Notes: generated from the letters alone by a model not told the origin. 39,984 nucleotides of DNA from Kamptonema sp. UHCC 0994 (GCF_029167235.1 NZ_JARFTR010000304.1:1-39984), one strand, 5' to 3'. Positions 17,051 through 26,033 are shown, counted from the stretch's first letter. Numbers and translations are program-made.

Positions 17051-18247
17051 TTATCGCTGATACTTTTCAAACAAAGGTTGTAGTTGAAAAGTGGATAGCG
17101 GTTTACCATAGGGTGCTTGTACCTGAGCTTTGTTAGTTTGTGCATCTGCTGCTAAAGCTGCTTTTGGAGTCAAGATATATCGACCCTGATAAGTCCTGGT
17201 ATCGGCAGTTAAGCGAAATTCCAAATCTCGGTTATAAGTGCCCTTGGTATATTGAAGATGCAATCGAGTAATAAAAGCTCGTTCCTGGTTCATCCCCAAT
17301 TCTTTTAACTCTTGGGCATTTAAAGGTGATGTACTGCAAGGATCGCAGGAACCTGTATCCCAAGCGTATTCTGTCACTACATTTTCACGACCAACTGCTT
17401 TAATAGTGGTCGTCAATAAACCTTTATAAAATTCCCCAAATTTGGATTCTATTTCTTCAGGAACAGCGAAGTTACTGGGAATCATTACATTAGTATAATT
17501 CCTGGCTTCAGCTCTACCTTTGTCGCTCAGAAAATAAACAATGATATCTTGAGTACCTTCGGAGTTGATTTTTCCTAACTGAAATGGTAGCATAATTTGG
17601 TTGGAATTTGCCACTGTAAATTGTAAGGGACGCAAGTTTTGGAAGCCGAGTCTTTGCTGTTCTTTAAAATTGATCCGAACGACAAAAAAGTAGAGTTTTT
17701 GGTCGATATAGGGTTTGAGATAACGAGCAGCATTATTAGGAAGTCGATACTTATTTTGCCTCAGCCAAGTTTCCAAAGCATTGGACTCAGTTGCACTCAG
17801 AATCACAACGTCATACTCGCCGACAGTAAAGCGTTCAACAACTGTTACGGGTGCTCGATCTCTTTTGGTTTCAGCTTCGCTTCTGGGTGCGCCAGCGGGT
17901 GCATTCTGCCTAAAGTCTTGATATCGAACTAGCCGAGGTGCGGTAAAATCATCTAAGCGTTGAAATAGCTTAGCGTCTATGACTTTGACATCTTGCTTTT
18001 TCAGGACTATTGGCACTGGCAAAACCAGAGCAAATTCTTTGGGATCGCCTTTGTAATCAAAGGCTAGACTATAAGTAGTAGTGTTATTTTGATGGGCGAT
18101 TGCAACTTCAGAACGGTTGTTAAATAACTGTGCATCGACTTTGGCGACAAAGAAACCGCAAAAAGCTAAAACACTTCTGGCATTCACGGATAGTAAAGCC
18201 AGAAGTACGGTTAAACTTAAAGATAAATTTCGTAAACTTTTAGACAT
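17051..18247 (-). CDS. Secreted DUF2330 protein
   Basis: A 398-residue exported protein. An N-terminal signal peptide (about 1-28, with LSLSLTVLLALLSVNARSVLA) precedes the hallmark start of DUF2330, CGFFVAKVDAQLFN. The rest follows the family: DYKGDPKEFALVLPVP, then the region with GEYDVVILSATESNALETWL, and a conserved cysteine pair in SCDPC. The C-terminus ends in a charged tail with no membrane anchor. The function of DUF2330 is unknown; the periplasmic location is inferred from the signal peptide. A GGAGG sequence lies about 11 nt before the ATG. It appears monocistronic. Confidence 0.88.
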   Translation of the reverse strand: MSKSLRNLSLSLTVLLALLSVNARSVLAFCGFFVAKVDAQLFNNRSEVAIAHQNNTTTYSLAFDYKGDPKEFALVLPVPIVLKKQDVKVIDAKLFQRLDDFTAPRLVRYQDFRQNAPAGAPRSEAETKRDRAPVTVVERFTVGEYDVVILSATESNALETWLRQNKYRLPNNAARYLKPYIDQKLYFFVVRINFKEQQRLGFQNLRPLQFTVANSNQIMLPFQLGKINSEGTQDIIVYFLSDKGRAEARNYTNVMIPSNFAVPEEIESKFGEFYKGLLTTTIKAVGRENVVTEYAWDTGSCDPCSTSPLNAQELKELGMNQERAFITRLHLQYTKGTYNRDLEFRLTADTRTYQGRYILTPKAALAADAQTNKAQVQAPYGKPLSTFQLQPLFEKYQR

Positions 18248-18455
18248 TTCTCAATTCTCCTCCCAGACTTATATGAACAACAGCTTACCACACCCAAGCT
18301 CACTTTTTGCTTTATTAAGCCAAACAAACATCTACCCAAGACGCTCAAGCTTACCCTCAAAGCAGTTGCGATAAAATCTCAACTTATAAATAGAAATAAG
18401 AATATAAAATGTCGATCGTCTAAGCCAACTATTTCACAGAAAAAATATTTAACTT

Positions 18456-19343
18456 ATGTTTAAATTATTTACAAAATTCCTAGCATTTATTATCCAAAAT
18501 TTGGAAGAGTACATCATTGAAAACAGTCCTGTGAATGATGAGATTCTGCGACAGATTTTCGGGATCTATACCTTGATTAATCGCCTCAATTTGACCTTAG
18601 ATAAATTCGTAGATGTTCTTGAAATCTGGCAAAGAGATTTTTATCATGGCGCTGCGTGGTCAGGTTCCCACTTTTGCATTAGTAACATACATAATTTAAT
18701 GGTACTAATAAATAACGATCTGCGCCATCTTATCGATCTTATTTGCAGTCACAATTCCCCCTCAAATCCCGAACTAAAGAACTTACTAAATTATCAATTT
18801 CGCGGCGATCCATACTGCTCAAAAGTCGATGTTTTTGACATCTGGATGCGAATCATTAACCGAAATGCCAACGATCGTTTTTGTGGTTGGATTAGCCACT
18901 ATAGCGACACCGAAGGCAAAATACTTGATGTTTATGGTAAAACTAATTATTTTCTTCCTTTAGTAGAGCGAGTGACACTTTTTATTCCTAATTATAGTTT
19001 GTTGTTACTAGAAGTAAAAGAAACCTCTAGCCTAGACAAGTTATCTCAAAGTCAATGGGCAAAAGATATTAATATTTACGGTCAAACATTACCTGAATGG
19101 CAAGGTTATGCACTGAAATTATTGCCAGAATTTCCCCAAAAATTTCCGATTGAAATGGAAGGATATACTAGCTTGAAAGATAATCACTATGCCTTGATGA
19201 TTGAAGTTCCCAGGCAAGAGGAGATAGTGACAAATATTATTGCATCTATCAAGAAAGATATTGCAGCTTTTCATCAGCCATGCAGGAAATTTAAAGATAC
19301 TCTCCAGATAGCTGTTCAAGATCGCATTGAGATTATTTTCTGA
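18456..19343 (+). CDS. Unrecognised 295-residue protein
   Basis: No family is recognised. The N-terminal half (about 1-100) is helical and leucine-rich (IFGIYTLINRLNLTLDKFVDVLEIW and more), with no signal peptide. The second half is mixed alpha/beta. It contains GWISHYSDTEGKILDVYGKTNYF and paired strands (YSLLLLEVKET, YALMIEVPR) that read like a globular domain. Codon use is AT-rich compared with the neighbouring malic enzyme. The start at 18456 is the first ATG and has no clear ribosome-binding sequence. It is flanked by unrelated genes, so the context gives no clue. Confidence 0.55.
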   Translation: MFKLFTKFLAFIIQNLEEYIIENSPVNDEILRQIFGIYTLINRLNLTLDKFVDVLEIWQRDFYHGAAWSGSHFCISNIHNLMVLINNDLRHLIDLICSHNSPSNPELKNLLNYQFRGDPYCSKVDVFDIWMRIINRNANDRFCGWISHYSDTEGKILDVYGKTNYFLPLVERVTLFIPNYSLLLLEVKETSSLDKLSQSQWAKDINIYGQTLPEWQGYALKLLPEFPQKFPIEMEGYTSLKDNHYALMIEVPRQEEIVTNIIASIKKDIAAFHQPCRKFKDTLQIAVQDRIEIIF

Positions 19344-19379
19344 ATCAATCTGGATAATTGGTATTAAATTATTCCCACC

Positions 19380-19814
19380 TTAAACTTGCTCGACATACCG
19401 TTTTAACTCCCTCGCCATCCGTTCCATTCCTCGCTGTTCATCCTCTCGAATAAAAGGCAAAAATACACGAGTTAATAACCCCGAAAAATTTTCCCGGTGA
19501 ATATATCTCGTCCTACCAATACCAATCTCTTCTAACTCAAACATATTTTCACTGCGAAAGCCAGGAATTACAGACACCCATCCCAAAGTGACATCTGGCT
19601 GCACCAATGTCACCAAAGGTTGAAATTCTGTCTCTTCCTCCGCATAATTCCGCAATAGCGACAACATTACCTCTTGGCCATGCTTAAATGGCATAGAGGG
19701 ATCGCGGTCAAATAAAAAACTGTTCCATTTGTTCCAATTTTTCTTGTCAAACAGCACCCGCCAAACCTTTTGCCTGGAAGCATAAATTTCAATTTCTGTA
19801 TGGAGACTTGGCAT
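19380..19814 (-). CDS. SRPBCC (START/polyketide cyclase-like) protein
   Basis: A 144-residue protein of the SRPBCC superfamily, a helix-grip fold that binds hydrophobic ligands. Visible features are the opening strand and helix LHTEIEIYASRQKVWRVLFDKKNWNKW. A central stretch follows (VMLSLLRNYAEEETEFQPLVTLVQPDVTLGWV, split by loops), and the terminal helix is EDEQRGMERMARELKRYVEQV. The length is typical of single-domain members. The ligand is unknown. It is convergent with the 295-residue gene and divergent from the malic enzyme. Confidence 0.8.
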   Translation of the reverse strand: MPSLHTEIEIYASRQKVWRVLFDKKNWNKWNSFLFDRDPSMPFKHGQEVMLSLLRNYAEEETEFQPLVTLVQPDVTLGWVSVIPGFRSENMFELEEIGIGRTRYIHRENFSGLLTRVFLPFIREDEQRGMERMARELKRYVEQV

Positions 19815-19955
19815 AGCTGCCTCTGCACTGTTTTGTGCGACTGGTTACAATCTCAAGTATTTCATTACTCTAGGCTAAGGTTAATTTTAGATTTGAAATT
19901 GGCAATTCAATCTAAAATCTAAAATTTGAAATCAAAAATCCCCAATTCAGGCATT

Positions 19956-21347
19956 ATGGTAGTACTAACACCCAACCCCAGCTTTAGTTTAACGATTCGG
20001 ATTGAACTTCCCAACCGCGCCGGGATGTTGGCTGGCGTGACGCAGGCGATCGCATCTGTAGGCGGTAATTTGGGTCAAATCGACTTAATTGAGCAAAACC
20101 GCAACACTTCCATCCGCGAAATCAACGTTGATGCCTCCAGTACAGAGCACAATGAGGAAATTATTGATGCCGTCAAAGCACTGCCAGAAATTAAAGTGCT
20201 CAACATCTACGATCGCACCTTCAACCTTCATCGCGGCGGCAAAATCACTATTGAAAGCAAAATCCCTCTCAAATCCCAATCGGATCTAGCGATGGCTTAC
20301 ACGCCTGGGGTGGGCCGGATTTGTAATGCGATCGCGCAAGATCCCGAACAAGTTTACAACCTTACCATTAAACAAAATACCGTTGCGATCGTCACTGACG
20401 GTAGCGCCGTTTTAGGGTTAGGCAACCTCGGCCCCGCCGCCGCCATGCCAGTCATGGAAGGCAAAGCTATGCTATTTAAAGAATTTGCTGGGATTGACGC
20501 ATTTCCTATTTGTTTGGCCACCCAAGATACCGACGAAATTATCCGCACAGTCCAGAATATTGCTCCAGTTTTTGGCGGCGTTAACCTCGAAGATATTGCC
20601 GCACCTCGCTGTTTTGAAATCGAGGCTAAACTGCGGGAAACTTTAGATATTCCCGTATTTCACGACGACCAACACGGCACTGCTATTGTGAGTTTAGCAG
20701 CATTAATCAATGCCTTAAAAATCGTCAATAAATCAATGGATCAAATTCGGATTGTAATTAACGGTGCCGGTGCCGCCGGAGTTGCGATCGCGCGTCTGCT
20801 ACGAAAAGCGGGAGCGAAAACTATTGTTATGTGTGATTCCAAAGGCATCCTCTCCAAAAACCGCACTGATTTAAACGCAGAGAAACTAGAATTTGCTGTT
20901 GAAAAATCTGGTTCTTTAGCAGGCGCAATCATCGGTACTGATGTGTTTTTAGGCGTGAGTGCCCCTGGAGTTCTTACCCCAGAAATGGTACGTTCAATGG
21001 CAAAAGATCGGATCGTGTTTGCGATGGCAAATCCTATTCCAGAAATCCAGCCAGAACTTGTAGTTAATGACGTAGCAGTAATGGCAACTGGACGCAGCGA
21101 TTACCCCAATCAAATTAACAATGTTTTGGCATTTCCCGGTGTATTTCGCGGCGCTTTAGACTGTCGCGCTTCTACTATTACTACCACGATGTATTTAGAA
21201 GCTGCTCAGGCGATCGCATCTTTAGTCCTGCCTTCTGACCTTGACAAAGAACACATTATTCCCTCTGTATTTGACAAGCGAGTAGTGAATGCTGTTGCCG
21301 GTGCCGTGCAATTAGCGGCCCGTAATGAAGGCATTGCTCGTAGTTAA
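19956..21347 (+). CDS. NAD(P)-dependent malic enzyme with N-terminal ACT domain
   Basis: A 463-residue enzyme that decarboxylates malate to pyruvate. Residues about 8-85 are an ACT domain (LPNRAGMLAGVTQAIASVGGNLGQID), a likely allosteric module found in cyanobacterial homologues. The catalytic part has YTPGVGRICNAI, GKAMLFKEFAGIDAFPI with the catalytic Lys, the metal ligands in EDIAAPRCFEIE and FHDDQHGTAIV, and the nucleotide fold INGAGAAGVAIARLL. It ends with NPIPEI and FPGVFRGALDCRA. The ATG at 19956 fits the family start; an in-frame TTG at 19926 would add ten residues. Cofactor preference cannot be read safely. It is followed by a palindromic repeat and a convergent acetyltransferase. Confidence 0.93.
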   Translation: MVVLTPNPSFSLTIRIELPNRAGMLAGVTQAIASVGGNLGQIDLIEQNRNTSIREINVDASSTEHNEEIIDAVKALPEIKVLNIYDRTFNLHRGGKITIESKIPLKSQSDLAMAYTPGVGRICNAIAQDPEQVYNLTIKQNTVAIVTDGSAVLGLGNLGPAAAMPVMEGKAMLFKEFAGIDAFPICLATQDTDEIIRTVQNIAPVFGGVNLEDIAAPRCFEIEAKLRETLDIPVFHDDQHGTAIVSLAALINALKIVNKSMDQIRIVINGAGAAGVAIARLLRKAGAKTIVMCDSKGILSKNRTDLNAEKLEFAVEKSGSLAGAIIGTDVFLGVSAPGVLTPEMVRSMAKDRIVFAMANPIPEIQPELVVNDVAVMATGRSDYPNQINNVLAFPGVFRGALDCRASTITTTMYLEAAQAIASLVLPSDLDKEHIIPSVFDKRVVNAVAGAVQLAARNEGIARS

Positions 21348-21369
21348 TTAGACTTACATCATAAAGATC

Positions 21370-21419
21370 GTAACGCCGCCCTCCGGGCGGTTCCTTTACC
21401 GCCCAGAGGGCGGCGTTAC
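21370..21419. repeat. 50-bp palindromic repeat, complete copy
   Basis: 21-bp arms with loop TTCCTTTA. One position is C opposite A on this strand, which would be a G-U wobble if transcribed from the other strand. It lies between convergent genes, 22 bp past the malic enzyme stop. Confidence 0.85.
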
Positions 21420-21468
21420 GTGGGTAATCAATTTCCAATCATCCGTCTTAATCTACCTGTATTTGCGA

Positions 21469-21951
21469 TCAAAAATCCCTTTTCACATAAACGCGATCGC
21501 ACCTTTTCGTCTCCACGCCCGTACTAGGCAGATACCCATTACTTTCATACAATTTAACAGCTTCCTTCAAAACACTAGCCGTTTCAATCCAAATTTCTTT
21601 AAAACCACGCTCTGCGATCGCACTCTCCAACTTTCCCAGTAAAAATCTCCCCAAACCTTGCCCTCTCACCTCTGGTAAAAGATACATTTTGCGAATTTCT
21701 ACAGCATTATTCCCTCTTTTAATCGGATAATAAGCAGCCGTCCCCACTAATCGATCCTGCTTTTCAACTACCCAGAATTCTCCACCCACTACATGATAAA
21801 ATATTTCTACCTCATAGACATCTCGATCTGCGCCATAGGGTTCGCAAGTCAAACCGTATTCTGCTAAAATATCCTTAATTAAGTGAAAAGCTGAAGCCCG
21901 ATCTCGTTGTTCCCAGGTACGAATTAAAAAGTCTTTATATTCAATCTCCAC
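21469..21951 (-). CDS. GNAT-family N-acetyltransferase
   Basis: A 160-residue GNAT protein, which transfers an acetyl group from acetyl-CoA to an unknown amine. The fold is clear: FWVVEKQDRLVGTAAYYP, then VEIRKMYLLPEVRGQGLGRFLLGKLE with the acetyl-CoA-binding Q/R-x-x-G-x-G/A loop (RGQGLG), and IETASVLKEAVKLYESNGY. The GTG at 21951 is chosen as start: GAGGT overlaps the miaE stop and sits about 10 nt upstream, and the gene then begins 13 bp after miaE. A longer reading would run into miaE. Translational linkage to miaE is likely; the substrate is unknown. Confidence 0.88.
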   Translation of the reverse strand: MEIEYKDFLIRTWEQRDRASAFHLIKDILAEYGLTCEPYGADRDVYEVEIFYHVVGGEFWVVEKQDRLVGTAAYYPIKRGNNAVEIRKMYLLPEVRGQGLGRFLLGKLESAIAERGFKEIWIETASVLKEAVKLYESNGYLPSTGVETKRCDRVYVKRDF

Positions 21952-21964
21952 TTGTTTCTTACCT

Positions 21965-22564
21965 CTAGCTGTGAATTCTTGGTTCCGAGTACAAATTTGC
22001 CAGCAAATCGCTCTCAATAGATGCTAAAATCTCAACCCTAGCCGTCACAATTTCGCTATCAAAATAAGTAGTTGCTAACACCCAATATACACCGTAGTGA
22101 CGCGCCTCTGAAGCCATCAAACCCCGATAAAATTTTGCTAATTCTGCATCCTGACAGCAATTTGCTAGCAATCCGAGCCTTTCATGGCTCCGTGCTTCTA
22201 TTAAACCAGAAACCAGCAAAGAATCCAATAACCTCTCTGGTTCCTCCCTACGAATTTTAGCTGTTAAACCAGCAGCATAGGGAGGTGCTGACAACGGGGC
22301 CAAGGGAATCCCGCGACGCTCTAACCATTGATTTACCTGCTCGAAATGCTCTAATTCTTCGCGCGCGATCGCAGTTAGCATCCGCACTAATTTTGTGTGG
22401 GAAGGGTAGCGAAACATTAAATTTAACGCTACACCCGCTGCTTTGCGTTCGCAGTGGGAATGGTCTAGTAGAATTATATCTAAGTTCGCGATCGCTTGTT
22501 CGACCCACTCTTTAGAAGTTGGTTGCTTCAGAAATTTGATAGTTGGTAGTATTGAATTTAACAT
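21965..22564 (-). CDS. miaE: tRNA-(ms2io6A) hydroxylase
   Basis: A 199-residue member of the MiaE di-iron family. It hydroxylates the isopentenyl group of ms2i6A at tRNA position 37. The iron ligands can be traced in four helices: LDHSHCERKAAG, REELEHFEQV, IEARSHERL and SEARHYGVYW. The length and order match the family. It is the first gene of a pair with the acetyltransferase. The ATG (22562-22564) is directly preceded by a heptamer array and lacks a Shine-Dalgarno sequence. Confidence 0.94.
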   Translation of the reverse strand: MLNSILPTIKFLKQPTSKEWVEQAIANLDIILLDHSHCERKAAGVALNLMFRYPSHTKLVRMLTAIAREELEHFEQVNQWLERRGIPLAPLSAPPYAAGLTAKIRREEPERLLDSLLVSGLIEARSHERLGLLANCCQDAELAKFYRGLMASEARHYGVYWVLATTYFDSEIVTARVEILASIESDLLANLYSEPRIHS

Positions 22565-22626
22565 TGGTAATTGTTAATTGTTAACTGTTAACTGTTAACT
22601 GTTAACTGTTAACTGTTAACTGTTAT
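22565..22626. repeat. Heptanucleotide tandem array (TGTTAAC)
   Basis: About eight 7-base units, GGTAATT then TGTTAAT then TGTTAAC. On the minus strand the array runs directly into the miaE start codon. It gives way to the short repeat at 22624. Confidence 0.95.
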
Positions 22627-22648
22627 AGCAACCGCCAGGGCGATTAGG
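22624..22648. repeat. Short dispersed repeat (TATAGCAACCGCCA)
   Basis: TATAGCAACCGCCA followed by a GxCG(A/T)TTAGG tail is shared with 25789-25813. AACCGCC and the later GGCG are partly self-complementary. The two copies flank the SPINDLY/lysozyme gene pair. Confidence 0.6.
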
Positions 22649-22720
22649 GCAAGTACAACTGTTACCTTTAGTCTTGAATCCTTTACAGAGTAACCTCTTC
22701 CCTCTTCCCTAGCCCTGAGC

Positions 22721-22767
22721 ATCGTAGCCCCTAGCCCCTAGCCCCTAGCTATACGTGGGGGCTACGA
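22721..22767. repeat. Heptamer array inside an 11-bp inverted repeat
   Basis: ATCGTAGCCCC (22721-22731) and GGGGCTACGAT (22757-22767) are perfect complements. They enclose about three CCCTAGC heptamers. It lies downstream of the glycosyltransferase gene, which ends at 22831, so it could act as its terminator. Confidence 0.6.
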
Positions 22768-22830
22768 TAACTATCTATAACTATAAGTTACAATTTTTTG
22801 GCGGCGAGCGCCCACTCTACGCCTCTGTTT

Positions 22831-25014
22831 CTACTTAGCTTTCGCTAACAATTCTACAAACACCCCATACATATCTTTAGCAAACTTTTTGGGATTCCAT
22901 AATGGTGCTAAAGTTTGCGGTTTCTTGGACTCCCTCAACTGTTCTTTAACTGCGTTTCTTAAATCCAGATTATTACCCAATTTTACACCCCATTCTGTGT
23001 ACTCTTCCCAACTCCAAGAAATACCTGTTTCCATCTTCAAAGCCTGCATAAATGAATAGCCCATCCTCGATAAAAATTGCTCGCCTACCCGCGTCACCAC
23101 AGGCAAATTAAACCATAATGCTTCTAACGTATGAGTCCCGCCATTGTAAGGATAAGAATCCAGAAAAACATCTGCTAGTAAATATATTAGCCTGTGTTCT
23201 TCCTCCGTAGGAACTCGTGGCAAAAATTTGATTCGGTGTTTCCCAATTCCCTCAGCTTCGCAAGCTTGGTGATACGCTGACTGAAATACTTCGATATCGC
23301 CTATGGCTTTATGAAGTAAAACACTATTTGGCACTTGTTTCAGAATAGCAACCTGTGCTTTCACTAACTCGCGGTTGAATTTTCTACCGGGAGAAACGCA
23401 TAGATAAACTACTTGTTCTAATCCAATTCGATGCGACTTTCTTAAATCAATTGTATCTGCAACTAACCTTTTAAAACCTCCAACGGCTGCAAAGGAATCT
23501 GGCATTCTAATTAGTTGTTCTTGGTAATATTTTTCTCTCCCGTCTGGGTGAGTGTGCCAATCGCAAAGAAAGTAATTTGTACTAGATATATAGGGAGCGT
23601 CAAAACCTAACCAAGAAATGCAAACTGGGGCGGGTTTTCGATATAAAATATCGCAGTGAATGGGAACGCTTAGAGAATCTAAATCTACCAGTATATCCAA
23701 TTGGTCTTGCTGAATTTCATTGATAATTTCTCCAGCATTGGCAAGTCCATTAGGAAACGTTTTAGGATAACTTAATTTAGCTACACTATCAACAAAGTTT
23801 TGGGTATGATCGTCAGCATCAAGCCTTTCTGTTGCGTACAAATAAACATTAGGCGTGAGCTTACACAACTCGCGAATGATGTCAGCACTGCACCAGCCGA
23901 CGGAATGGCGATTGAAGTGATTTGAGATGAAGCCTATTTTCAACTTACTTTCATTGCTTCTCTGCTGAAAACTGGACTGGGAAATTTTAGGGTAATTTGG
24001 CTTGACAACTTGCTCGATATATTGTTTAGAAATTAAACGATAGAAATTAGAATTAGCCTCTAAATCATCTCGCAAGTAAGGGGTACTAAATAAAAGATTA
24101 GCGTAGAGAGCTTTAATTTCAACATTGCTAAAGTTCTTGACTTGATATAGATAAGACTCTAGCTCTAAAAATCTATCCTTAGCAATTTGATTTAATCCCG
24201 ATACCTGATAAGTGCTAATATAGTAAATGGCGGTCATTATTTTGTCAATTTCGCCGCACATTTCACTATATTTGCTAACAGCTTGACGGGCTGCTTCTAA
24301 ATTGGTAGCATCTCGGAGAATGCCGCACAAATGCTGATGAGCGATGGTAAAATCTGGTTTGATTTCTAAGGCTTTTTGGAGATACGGAACTGCCTCCTTT
24401 AACTTGCCTTGGTATCGGAGAACTATCCCTATTTGACAGTAAGCATCTACCGAGTCTGGTTTAATCGTAATTGCGCGTTTCCAAGTAGCGATAGCTTCGT
24501 CAAGTTTGCCTTGATTTGCTAGTTCATCGCCTCGATCTAAGTAAAATTCTATGCCGCCAAGTTGAGGATTAATTTTAATAGCTTTTTGCTGATAAGATTT
24601 AGCTTCCTCTGACTTCCCTTGCTGCTTCAAAGCATTACCGAGATTCCAGTATGCGGCGGCTAAATCCGGTTTGAGTGCGATCGCTTTTTCGTAGTTGACG
24701 ATCGCCTCGACAAAACGTCCTTGCTTGTAAAGCATACTGCCCAAATTAGCGTAAGCTTCAGCATAGTCGGGATTGAACGCCAGAGCCTCCGAGTAGAAGC
24801 GAATCGCCTCATCAATTTGACCTTGAGCCTGCTGGACATTTCCCATTGTCACATAGGCGGGTGCCCAATCCGGCTTCGCCTCCAGAGCTCGGCGGCAAAA
24901 TGCGATCGCTTCTGTTAACTTCCCCTGAGCATAATATACTTCCGCAGCTTGAGTCAGCGCTTGAGCATCCTCTGGTTTGGTTTCCTGAGACGGGTTAATA
25001 GGATTGGAATTCAT
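22831..25014 (-). CDS. TPR protein with SPINDLY/OGT-type glycosyltransferase domain (GT41)
   Basis: A 727-residue protein. About residues 18-240 hold six to seven TPR units (AYVTMGNVQQAQGQIDEAI, AYANLGSMLYKQGRFVEAI, AYWNLGNALKQQGKSEEA). The C-terminal half is a GT41-like catalytic region: KIGFISNHFNRHSVGW, then WLGFDAPYISSTNYFLCD, PGRKFNRELV and FLDSYPYNGGTHTLEALW, followed by LPVVTRVGEQFLSRM. This family adds a sugar from a nucleotide donor to Ser/Thr or other protein sites in the cytoplasm. The acceptor is unknown. The ATG at 25014 is preferred to an upstream TTG at 25038. It is divergent from the GH108 gene. Confidence 0.88.
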   Translation of the reverse strand: MNSNPINPSQETKPEDAQALTQAAEVYYAQGKLTEAIAFCRRALEAKPDWAPAYVTMGNVQQAQGQIDEAIRFYSEALAFNPDYAEAYANLGSMLYKQGRFVEAIVNYEKAIALKPDLAAAYWNLGNALKQQGKSEEAKSYQQKAIKINPQLGGIEFYLDRGDELANQGKLDEAIATWKRAITIKPDSVDAYCQIGIVLRYQGKLKEAVPYLQKALEIKPDFTIAHQHLCGILRDATNLEAARQAVSKYSEMCGEIDKIMTAIYYISTYQVSGLNQIAKDRFLELESYLYQVKNFSNVEIKALYANLLFSTPYLRDDLEANSNFYRLISKQYIEQVVKPNYPKISQSSFQQRSNESKLKIGFISNHFNRHSVGWCSADIIRELCKLTPNVYLYATERLDADDHTQNFVDSVAKLSYPKTFPNGLANAGEIINEIQQDQLDILVDLDSLSVPIHCDILYRKPAPVCISWLGFDAPYISSTNYFLCDWHTHPDGREKYYQEQLIRMPDSFAAVGGFKRLVADTIDLRKSHRIGLEQVVYLCVSPGRKFNRELVKAQVAILKQVPNSVLLHKAIGDIEVFQSAYHQACEAEGIGKHRIKFLPRVPTEEEHRLIYLLADVFLDSYPYNGGTHTLEALWFNLPVVTRVGEQFLSRMGYSFMQALKMETGISWSWEEYTEWGVKLGNNLDLRNAVKEQLRESKKPQTLAPLWNPKKFAKDMYGVFVELLAKAK

Positions 25015-25101
25015 CGGGCAGCCTGTTTGTGCTATCAATATTAAAGTCTATGGTATTTTGCACCCTAACAGTTTTTGAGGCGACAACCTACTGATGAATT
25101 T

Positions 25102-25767
25102 ATGACTGGCAAGCAACTGATACAGCAGAAACCGAAGCTCAACCTCAAACCCAATTTGCTCCTGGGTATATTTTTACTCACCTTAGCACTGCCCCTGCCC
25201 TTCGCTACCAATAGTCTAGCACAACAGCAGGCAGGGCAATATCAGCGGCGGATCTTTGATGCTGCTCTCTACTTTACTTTATATTTCGAGGGCGGCTTCA
25301 GCAACCATCCGGCGGATAAAGGCGGAAGGACTTACAGAGGCATTTTGCAAACGGAGTACGACGCTTACCGCTACAGTCGGGGACTCCCACCTCTAGACGT
25401 AGCCAGGATTTCAGAATCTGAACTCTTAGAAATTTATCAGAGTTACTGGAATAATAGCCGCGCCGGGAGTATGCACCCTGCATTAGCGATCGTTATGTTC
25501 GATACTGCGGTAAATTTCGGGATATCTAACTCTGTTACATTTCTTCAACAAGCTTTGGGACTTCCGCAGAGTGGCATTTTTGACGATCGCACTATGAAAG
25601 CCTTGGCATCTGCTAATAACAAGAATACTGCTTTTCAGGTCATCAATGAGCGAATTATTTACCGTTATAAACGGGTTCAAGAAGATCCGAGTCAAATGGC
25701 ATTTTTTCGGGGATGGCTGAGTCGAGATTACAGTCTGTGGGGGTATGTGGAGAAGATTAAGAATTAA
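25102..25767 (+). CDS. GH108 lysozyme-like protein with C-terminal peptidoglycan-binding domain
   Basis: A 221-residue protein. An N-terminal hydrophobic segment (about 19-38) followed by NSLAQQQ looks like a signal peptide, suggesting export. The GH108 catalytic motif is YFEGGFSNHPADKGGRTYRGI, with the probable catalytic Glu63 in EGG. The PG-binding-3-type half follows, with AIVMFDTAVNFGISNSVTFLQ, ALGLPQSGIFDDRT and a C-terminal FFRGWLSRDYSLW. Family members hydrolyse peptidoglycan and are often from phages. Here there are no phage genes nearby and the protein carries its own export signal, so a host role in wall remodelling is more likely. The ATG at 25102 is preferred to a TTG at 25075. 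Confidence 0.85.
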   Translation: MTGKQLIQQKPKLNLKPNLLLGIFLLTLALPLPFATNSLAQQQAGQYQRRIFDAALYFTLYFEGGFSNHPADKGGRTYRGILQTEYDAYRYSRGLPPLDVARISESELLEIYQSYWNNSRAGSMHPALAIVMFDTAVNFGISNSVTFLQQALGLPQSGIFDDRTMKALASANNKNTAFQVINERIIYRYKRVQEDPSQMAFFRGWLSRDYSLWGYVEKIKN

Positions 25768-25788
25768 AGCTTGTGTTGGGTTGCGTTT

Positions 25789-25813
25789 ATATAGCAACCG
25801 CCACGACGTTAGG
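25789..25813. repeat. Short dispersed repeat, second copy
   Basis: TATAGCAACCGCCA followed by CGACGTTAGG matches the copy at 22624-22648. It lies 21 bp past the GH108 stop codon. Confidence 0.6.
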
Positions 25814-25842
25814 ACATTCTCGATCGCCCAAACCCTTTCTAT

Positions 25843-25973
25843 TAAGTAGTCGGACATAAATAAACGCAGCCATGTCATTGCGAACGGAACGAAGTGAAGT
25901 GAAGCAATCGCAGGGTTTTGGGATTGCTTCGCTGGGCTCGCAATGACATTATTTATTTTTGTCCAACTACTTA
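25843..25973. mobile_element. Small MITE-like element with nested inverted repeats
   Basis: Terminal arms of about 22 bp (25843-25864 and 25952-25973) match at about 20 positions: TAAGTAGTCGGACATAAATA against TAAGTAGTTGGACAAAAATA. Inside them is a longer hairpin, 25872-25949. It pairs ATGTCATTGCGA with TCGCAATGACAT and GAAGCAATC with GATTGCTTC. The inner palindrome resembles a dispersed repeat seen in many bacterial genomes. A lone extra end, TGTCCGACTACTTA, sits at 26016-26029. No coding capacity, so any movement would need a transposase elsewhere. Confidence 0.7.
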
Positions 25974-26033
25974 TTGCATTTTCCTCATGCCTTCTGCCTT
26001 CTGCCTTCTGCTATATGTCCGACTACTTATCAA

